Virus record (IMG/VR): IMGVR_UViG_3300025769_000706
Location: 1-26,399 of that record
Source: a virus
Length of the DNA stretch: 26,399 nucleotides
Strand: one strand, 5' to 3'
The notes beneath the pieces are model-generated. The model saw only the letters and a program-made list of their open reading frames with translations. It was not told the DNA's origin and did no database searches. This document shows positions 22,760 through 26,399 of this stretch, piece after piece (within the stretch, counting starts at the first letter, position 1; each line of letters begins with the position of its first letter). Made by a program: the position numbers and the translations under genes.

Positions 22760-23596
22760 AGCTGCTAGTAAAAAGCGATCATCGCTAACCCACTTAGATA
22801 CCTCCTGTTCTCTACCCCACATTGAGGTAGCTTGTGTGTCATTACCTGTATTACGCAGATTAAAACCATTACGATTATCTGCATAAGATGCATAGTTAGT
22901 GAAGGCAGAGTACAAGGCCCACTTGTTTTCCCCACGAGTAAATGCTTCTGAACGGTATAGCTGATACATCTTCTTAGCTTTACGTTCTGATGGTATCATT
23001 GCTTCTAGCAATGCCTCTACATCTACATCTTTGAGACTAGTCTGCGCCCATGTTTTCATCTTGATAGACTGTTCATAAAAGTCAGACCGCAAATTAGATA
23101 GCTCATTTATGAATGAACTAAGTGAGAAATTAGAAGTGTTCTTCCTGCGAATCTTATCGTGATCACCACGTATACATCCATTGGTACAAAAGAAATCAAT
23201 AGCACCAAAGAATACCTGATTAGAGCATGACCCGTCAATACCATGTAATGATATAATACGATTACCTATCTCAGTTTCATGTCGATCAGTTTCTATTACA
23301 GTCTTCATGCTAGGTAGTGTGATGTCGAGCATAGCCCAAGCACCACCACGAGCAGTTCTGAAGTTAAACTCTGCATTATGTAAATCACCTTCTTGTAACT
23401 CCTGAGTCGCAGTGTCTACGACATTACGAAAGAAATCACCATGATTGGCGCAAGTAAAATCCTTACCAACAATACCAAGGTATTCACCTGTATTAGCATT
23501 GATTACATACTTCTTGTCTTTGAATTTAGTTTCCTCGAACTCTACTTCAAAGTCCAAGTGCTCTGGTACGAATGATGTTGTTGTATCAAATGGCAT
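22757..23596 (-). CDS. DUF932-like phage/plasmid protein
   Basis: The protein has 279 residues. It contains the DUF932 type of centre: IISLHGIDGSCSNQVFFGA, then IDFFCTNGCIRG, then a charged helix. These proteins are widespread on plasmids and phages and are of unproven function; an anti-restriction or DNA-related role has been discussed but not shown here. The start has a strong AAAAGGAG. The stop TAA is the first three bases of dyad copy A. It is the largest gene in the accessory block. Confidence 0.75.
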   Translation of the reverse strand: MPFDTTTSFVPEHLDFEVEFEETKFKDKKYVINANTGEYLGIVGKDFTCANHGDFFRNVVDTATQELQEGDLHNAEFNFRTARGGAWAMLDITLPSMKTVIETDRHETEIGNRIISLHGIDGSCSNQVFFGAIDFFCTNGCIRGDHDKIRRKNTSNFSLSSFINELSNLRSDFYEQSIKMKTWAQTSLKDVDVEALLEAMIPSERKAKKMYQLYRSEAFTRGENKWALYSAFTNYASYADNRNGFNLRNTGNDTQATSMWGREQEVSKWVSDDRFLLAA

Positions 23597-23609
23597 TAGT
23601 CTTCTCCTT

Positions 23610-23774
23610 TTACTCTACTTCCATTTCAGTTATAAATTCTAAAGCTTCTTCTTCATCTGCACTTTCAGTGTAATACGCCCAGAGATCTTCTTGGACGTAA
23701 TTAATTAACTGATCTATATCTAAACTGTCTGTCCATTTAGTTATAGCTTCTTCAAGTTTATCTTCGATATCCAT
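23610..23774 (-). CDS. Small acidic protein
   Basis: The protein has 54 residues and is strongly acidic (MDIEDKLEEAITKWTDSLD, then EDLWAYYTESADEEEALEF). The ATG chosen follows AAAGGAG by six bases, right after dyad copy B; an open frame continues upstream through the dyad but would overlap the preceding gene and lacks a better start. DNA mimicry or protein-protein inhibition is possible for such acidic phage proteins, but this is speculation. Confidence 0.65.
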   Translation of the reverse strand: MDIEDKLEEAITKWTDSLDIDQLINYVQEDLWAYYTESADEEEALEFITEMEVE

Positions 23775-23786
23775 ATCGACTCCTTT

Positions 23787-23809
23787 CATTCTCGGAAATT
23801 CCGTGATTA
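23787..23809 (-). repeat. Junction dyad repeat, copy B
   Basis: Identical to copy A over all 23 bases. Its TAA is the stop of the Cys-rich gene, and it ends next to AAAGGAG, the ribosome binding site of the 54-residue acidic protein. Confidence 0.85.
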
Positions 23810-24505
23810 GTGTTCTGATAGATGCACAATTTGTGTGCGGTTGATCGTCTTTTGTGCAAAGCAACCTGCCTTGCAGTCTTTGCAGTGACCCTTGAGATTC
23901 TTGTGAGTCTTAGGGCATAGGAACATTCTTGTTCCATAGACAGGATCAGATGTCAAGTCATCATCACCATAGAACATAATATTCCAATCATCATCAATCA
24001 ACATTTTCCATTCAGCTTTGCTGTTGGATGGGTCGAGTGATGCATTAATAGCACAGTTAGGTAGAGGCATAAGCTCTTTCTCAATCAGAGCTTTGAGGCG
24101 TGGATTACGCCATGCTCTGGTAGGAATCCACCATGTAGTATCCGGGTTAAGTAGGCACATAGTCTTGACACGGTACACATCAATTACATCTTTGAAGGCT
24201 TCGCCTCGTGTCATGTGACGAACACGACTAGTATCGTACCGTTTACGACTAAAAAATTTAGTAAAATCAGAGTTAGACTTGTTTAGTTTCTGCCAGATAG
24301 TTTCGCATCTGTCATCACGTTTAGCCATGTTAGGGTACAACTTGTATAACTTAACGTTATAACATGTGTCATCACAGTAATCTGTACGGTGGTCACAAGA
24401 ACCAGTGTGGTTCTCAGTATCATTTATCGGTCTGTCTGTTGCAGCCATGCCTATGTCGGCACAGTATCTGAATAGATCATTCATTTCTTGTGTTGATAAA
24501 GTCAT
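23807..24505 (-). CDS. Cys-rich phage protein, possibly GP88-like
   Basis: The protein has 232 residues. A Cys-rich N-terminal segment (SCDHRTDYCDDTCYN) is followed by VRHMTRGEAFKDVIDVY, NPDTTWWIPTRAWRNPRLK and PNCAINASLDPSN. A second Cys cluster lies near the C-terminus (CPKTHKNLKGHCKDCKAGC). The order CxxxCYN, R..GE, W-x-x-T/A-R, PN..I-x-x-S recalls the phage GP88/DUF7227 family, whose function is unknown; the assignment is by memory of the pattern. The Cys clusters probably bind zinc or iron-sulfur. The start codon lies in dyad copy C, which also supplies its GGAG ribosome binding site. Confidence 0.65.
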   Translation of the reverse strand: MTLSTQEMNDLFRYCADIGMAATDRPINDTENHTGSCDHRTDYCDDTCYNVKLYKLYPNMAKRDDRCETIWQKLNKSNSDFTKFFSRKRYDTSRVRHMTRGEAFKDVIDVYRVKTMCLLNPDTTWWIPTRAWRNPRLKALIEKELMPLPNCAINASLDPSNSKAEWKMLIDDDWNIMFYGDDDLTSDPVYGTRMFLCPKTHKNLKGHCKDCKAGCFAQKTINRTQIVHLSEH

Positions 24506-24525
24506 TCTCGGAATCTCCGTGATTG
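24503..24525 (-). repeat. Junction dyad repeat, copy C (variant)
   Basis: Minus strand: CAATCACGGA, then GAT, then TCCGAGAATG. It differs from the others in two places: its first base (C) and a change that creates GGAG nine bases before the ATG at its end. That ATG is the start of the following gene, and the previous stop lies eleven bases upstream. Confidence 0.8.
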
Positions 24526-24535
24526 GATGTTTCGT

Positions 24536-24928
24536 TTAAGTTCTGAACACCTTTATGACAGGTTTATTTTGTTTGTCAATATACAAATAAGCAACCTCGG
24601 CATGGTAGATCGGCTCATCGTGCTCATCTACAAATGTGTTCGCATGATATGGGTTATACCTGACACGCTCAAGCCTGTCTATGTCAGGATCATGGGCATA
24701 GTCTGGGTCTTGAAACCATAGATCAGCATCCACCTCAATGCTTTGAGGTCTAACAAACGCATGTACATTCTTGACCTGCTCATCCTGAGTCTTTGCCCAT
24801 CCTGCAGGTTGCACTGCAAAGACAGGCTTATGTGCTATGATACTATTAGTATGCCATTGAACCTTACCGTTTCTTTTCCTTACAGAAAAGACATGCTTGT
24901 GTAGGTTATAATATATCTCGGTCTTCAT
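24536..24928 (-). CDS. Conserved hypothetical phage protein
   Basis: The protein has 130 residues from the ATG preceded by GGAG six bases upstream (an in-frame ATG inside dyad copy D would add four residues). It begins MKTEIYYNLHKHVFSVRKR, contains KNVHAFVRPQSI, and ends in strands (AEVAYLYIDKQNKPVIKVF). The opening YNLHKHVFSVR with KNVHAFV is, from memory, a recurring pattern in phages of alphaproteobacteria. Beta-rich; no catalytic motif. Confidence 0.7.
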   Translation of the reverse strand: MKTEIYYNLHKHVFSVRKRNGKVQWHTNSIIAHKPVFAVQPAGWAKTQDEQVKNVHAFVRPQSIEVDADLWFQDPDYAHDPDIDRLERVRYNPYHANTFVDEHDEPIYHAEVAYLYIDKQNKPVIKVFRT

Positions 24929-24937
24929 TTGATTCTC

Positions 24938-24960
24938 CATTCTCGGAATTTCCGTGATTA
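24938..24960 (-). repeat. Junction dyad repeat, copy D
   Basis: Minus strand: TAATCACGGA, then AAT, then TCCGAGAATG. It differs from copies A and B in the central base only. Its TAA is the stop of the 132-residue gene, and the trailing ATGGAG forms part of the next ribosome binding site. Confidence 0.85.
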
Positions 24961-25356
24961 CAATTTGCTGCCTAAGACTAGCTCTCGTGATAGCTCATGC
25001 CAGCCAGTAGGCATACATAGATACGCCTTGTTCTGCTGCAAGTGTACAATTATATTACCTACAGACAGGCTAGTGTCACCCTTAGCAAGGGTGGTAACTT
25101 TAGCTTTACCATAGCCATTCCCTGCATCAAAGACAGCCTCTAGTGGGTCAACAGATTCAGATAGCACACCTAGATGCAGGAACTTGGTTGGATAATACAT
25201 GTTATGAAACAAAGCATCATTAACACTCTGTTCTGCAGACTTCTCATTAAGAAGTCTTAGATCAAAAGCAATCCTTGCTATCTCTGATTGAGGGTTCTCA
25301 TTAATTATGTCATAGACTTCTGGTCTGAACTGATAGACGAGGTAGGATCTGGACAT
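24958..25356 (-). CDS. Hypothetical protein
   Basis: The protein has 132 residues and is mixed alpha/beta. Segments: SYLVYQFRPEVYDII, a helix (SEIARIAFDLRLLNE), a Gly-rich turn (FDAGNGYGKAKVTTLAKGDTS) and strands (VGNIIVHLQQNKAYLC). GGAG eight bases before ATG supports the start. The stop is the first codon of dyad copy D. No family is recognised. Confidence 0.7.
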   Translation of the reverse strand: MSRSYLVYQFRPEVYDIINENPQSEIARIAFDLRLLNEKSAEQSVNDALFHNMYYPTKFLHLGVLSESVDPLEAVFDAGNGYGKAKVTTLAKGDTSLSVGNIIVHLQQNKAYLCMPTGWHELSRELVLGSKL

Positions 25357-25508
25357 TGGCTTAACTCCTTGTTGCCATTAATTTCCTTAGTTCTGTCACA
25401 GGATGAAACAGATGTCAAGGGTTTTGTTTTGAATAGCATCTGTCGATGCCATATAGACCGCCAATATTTGTCGGCACGTAGTGATTGTCTGTCACGTTTA
25501 CTCTTCAT
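25305..25508 (-). CDS. Possible small basic protein (doubtful)
   Basis: A 67-residue frame starts at an ATG with GGAG six bases upstream and overlaps the end of the upstream gene by eleven bases. Its first half (MKSKRDRQSLRADKYWRSIW) is basic and could be a real small protein; the second half is low-complexity and overlaps the next gene start by 52 bases, more than any other pair here. Alternatively the 141-base interval 25357-25497 is a regulatory gap with the promoter-like TTGACA at 25413. Confidence 0.3.
   Translation of the reverse strand: MKSKRDRQSLRADKYWRSIWHRQMLFKTKPLTSVSSCDRTKEINGNKELSQCPDPTSSISSDQKSMT
25390..25418 (-). promoter_or_regulatory. Candidate promoter with consensus -35
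   Basis: A perfect -35 TTGACA (25413-25418, minus strand) is followed after 17 bases by CAGAAC (25390-25395), a poor -10. It lies in the 141-base gap before the gene at 24958-25356. Alphaproteobacterial -10 elements can be degenerate, so it is only a candidate. Confidence 0.3.
25467..25480 (-). repeat. Short repeat TACGTGCCGACAAA
   Basis: This 14-base sequence matches 26307-26320 at 13 of 14 positions. Both copies lie on the minus strand in gaps between confident genes. Confidence 0.35.
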
Positions 25509-25737
25509 CCTCATCTCCACACATAGCATCCCATTCTTCAGGACTGATACCTGTCTTAATAAATTCACGTTGCTCGGCATCTAAGTTAGGCATTACATTT
25601 TGAATCAGTTCACCTGATTGTAGCCAGTATTCTATCTTACCTTGAGTCGTAGGTAAAACCATAGAGTTTACCTTACCTGAAAGCATAGACTTCTTGTGAA
25701 CAAATACTTTGTTCTCTGCAATGTGTTCTATCCGCAT
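25498..25737 (-). CDS. Small conserved phage protein
   Basis: The protein has 79 residues from the ATG with GGAG six bases upstream; an earlier in-frame start overlaps the previous gene and has no ribosome binding site. It begins MRIEHIAENKVFVHKKSM and ends EFIKTGISPEEWDAMCGDEDEE. The C-terminal pattern '(F/L)xxTGxxPEEWDxM(F)G(D/E)' is, from memory, recurrent among phage small proteins of unknown function. The beginning overlaps the upstream stop by a few bases at most. Confidence 0.7.
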   Translation of the reverse strand: MRIEHIAENKVFVHKKSMLSGKVNSMVLPTTQGKIEYWLQSGELIQNVMPNLDAEQREFIKTGISPEEWDAMCGDEDEE

Positions 25738-25738
25738 G

Positions 25739-25975
25739 TCATTCTCCTTTTGCATATGCTTTTGCTTTTACCAAAGCAATTATTAATTGATCGGCATTCA
25801 TGTGTCTCACTACATCATCATAAAAATCTGATGCTTTAGTCACATCATAAAACCATAGACTTGTATTAATAAATCCATGATCATCATGTATTAGTGCTAC
25901 CTCTACTAAGCCGCCAGTATCGGCAACAATGGATAAGGTATATCCATTACCTAAATCTAAAGGTACGTTACTCAT
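25739..25975 (-). CDS. Small hypothetical protein
   Basis: The protein has 78 residues and looks like a beta-hairpin plus helices: LGNGYTLSIVADTGGLVEVALI, then SLWFYDVTKASDFYDDVVRH and MNADQLIIALVKAKAYAKGE. AAAAGGAG precedes the ATG, just downstream of dyad copy E. Its start overlaps by four bases (ATGA) the end of the small 49-residue gene that reads through that dyad. No family is recognised. Confidence 0.7.
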   Translation of the reverse strand: MSNVPLDLGNGYTLSIVADTGGLVEVALIHDDHGFINTSLWFYDVTKASDFYDDVVRHMNADQLIIALVKAKAYAKGE

Positions 25976-26121
25976 TTGATTCTCCTTTTCATTCTCGGAT
26001 TTTCCGTGATTAGTTTTGCATTACTAGGGAAACGTTTAAGTATCTTCGATATTTGACGCATGTCACGACAGGTAAGATAAGAAAACATAAACCCCTCATC
26101 ATCATAGAAACATACACGCAT
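25972..26121 (-). CDS. Small Cys/Arg-containing protein reading through dyad copy E
   Basis: The 49-residue frame begins MRVCFYDDEGFMFSYLTCRD and ends basic (RMKRRIK). GGGGG lies a few bases before the ATG, and the stop forms an ATGA overlap with the next gene. Unlike the other copies, dyad E is out of phase with the TAA and is translated in frame as LITENPRM. The two Cys and the basic end could suit a regulatory protein, but there is no recognised fold. Confidence 0.55.
   Translation of the reverse strand: MRVCFYDDEGFMFSYLTCRDMRQISKILKRFPSNAKLITENPRMKRRIK
25990..26012 (-). repeat. Junction dyad repeat, copy E
   Basis: Minus strand: TAATCACGGA, then AAA, then TCCGAGAATG. It lies inside the 3' end of the small gene and just before AAAAGGAG of the next gene. 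It has the same AAA centre as the perfect palindrome at 26353-26371. Confidence 0.85.
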
Positions 26122-26123
26122 GA

Positions 26124-26279
26124 TCACCCCCGATCAAAAGCTAAAACAGAAAGTAACATTACTACAGGTAGTAATGATAATAATATTATAGGATTAATAG
26201 TAGTATAAGCTACTATTAATAATATACTTGAAGTAGATACAAGTATTAATAACCAAGCAAAAAATAATATAAAGTTCAC
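26124..26279 (-). CDS. Small two-helix membrane protein, holin-like size
   Basis: The 51-residue frame starts at GTG with AGGAG eight bases upstream. Almost the whole length is hydrophobic: a first helix FILFFAWLLILVSTSSILL, a short polar turn around AYTTINP, and a second helix IILLSLLPVVMLLSVLAF, ending DRG. A hairpin of two TM helices in 51 residues could be a small holin, a superinfection-exclusion peptide or another membrane effector; the early position argues against a holin. The stop lies two bases before the next ATG. Confidence 0.6.
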   Translation of the reverse strand: MNFILFFAWLLILVSTSSILLIVAYTTINPIILLSLLPVVMLLSVLAFDRG

Positions 26280-26306
26280 GGCATGTACTCCTATTCTTGA
26301 TAGACT

Positions 26307-26320
26307 TTTGTCGGCATGTA
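26307..26320 (-). repeat. Short repeat TACATGCCGACAAA
   Basis: Matches 25467-25480 at 13 of 14 positions. A shorter version, TACATGCCG, recurs at 26279-26287 with a 33-base offset, about three helical turns, just ahead of the GTG start of the membrane protein. Confidence 0.35.
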
Positions 26321-26350
26321 ATTAGCTACACACATACAAAAGAAAAAAAT

Positions 26351-26373
26351 CAATCACGGATTTTCCGTGATCG
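26351..26373 (-). terminator. Perfect-palindrome dyad (copy F) with terminator features
   Basis: Arms ATCACGGA and TCCGTGAT enclose AAA (26353-26371); with a G-U and a C-G pair the RNA stem extends to ten. On the minus strand it is followed at once by ATTTTTTT, the layout of an intrinsic terminator. It shares its left arm and AAA centre with dyad copy E, so it belongs to the same repeat family. Confidence 0.6.
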
Positions 26374-26375
26374 AC

Positions 26376-26394
26376 TATACTTCTTTGAAGTATA
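26376..26394. promoter_or_regulatory. Second perfect palindrome, operator candidate
   Basis: Arms TATACTTC and GAAGTATA enclose TTT, with the same 8-3-8 geometry as copy F four bases away. On the minus strand it contains a -10-like TATAGT at its edge (with 26374-26375), but the matching -35 would fall beyond the window end. It may be a repressor site or a structured leader. Confidence 0.4.
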
Positions 26395-26399
26395 AGCAA

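Noticed and set aside
22737-26373. Possible CRISPR array from regularly named repeats
   Set aside because: Distances between copies range from about 340 to over 1000 bases and contain genes; there is no uniform spacer length and no cas operon.
1-26399. tRNA genes, phage RNA polymerase or a lysogeny repressor
   Set aside because: Gaps are too short or lack cloverleaf features, and none of the translations shows T7-type RNA polymerase motifs or a convincing repressor helix-turn-helix.

Overview
The window looks like a contiguous part of the genome of a T7-like, probably tailed podovirus-type bacteriophage of an aquatic, likely marine, bacterium. The evidence is a T7-style replication set (family A DNA polymerase, fused primase-helicase, gp2.5-like single-strand binding protein, RecB/Cas4-like exonuclease, small nucleases), a nucleotide module (B12-dependent class II ribonucleotide reductase, ThyX, MazG, DUF3310), very large internal-virion-type proteins, tight packing with ATGA/TAATG overlaps, and AT-rich DNA. 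A B12-dependent reductase next to such a replication module is reminiscent of marine roseophages such as the cobaviruses, but this is inference. No RNA polymerase, capsid, portal or terminase gene lies inside the window.

Layout: (1) 1-9343, plus strand, a late virion operon of six genes: a one-TM protein, a 991-residue coiled-coil/Gln-rich protein, a lysozyme with an N-terminal extension, a 181-residue conserved protein, a 337-residue unknown, and a 1170-residue putative internal (ejected) protein. It ends at a strong hairpin terminator (9346-9365) that separates it from the convergent minus-strand genes. (2) 9369-15383, minus strand: small genes including a ribosome-modulation-factor-like protein and DUF3310, two tiny membrane/exported proteins, class II RNR, MazG, a PD-(D/E)XK resolvase-like protein, RecB-like exonuclease and SSB. 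(3) 15451-21686, minus strand: polymerase, primase-helicase, small genes, ThyX and a tyrosine integrase. (4) 21748-26399, minus strand: an accessory, probably early, block of small genes plus a DUF932 protein and a Cys-rich protein.

The most unusual element is in block 4. A conserved roughly 23-bp dyad (left arm ATCACGGA, 3-bp spacer, right arm TCCGAGAAT) sits at five gene junctions, always in the same orientation, just upstream of the ribosome binding site. In three copies its first TAA is the stop codon of the gene before it. A sixth, perfectly palindromic copy near the right end is followed by a T-run like an intrinsic terminator. It lies next to a second perfect palindrome of the same 8-3-8 geometry. 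Together they look like a phage-specific operator, promoter or punctuation system, comparable in position to the stoperators or start-associated sequences of mycobacteriophages.

Two further promoter-like sites, before SSB and before the integrase, share the layout TTGCAT-N14-ATGCTAC, and each overlaps its own inverted repeat. Several genes shorter than 60 codons were found by reading gaps directly: 9553-9729, 10628-10720, 18868-19008, 19209-19382, 20280-20420, 25972-26121 and 26124-26279. Four of these small genes or their neighbours encode membrane or exported peptides.
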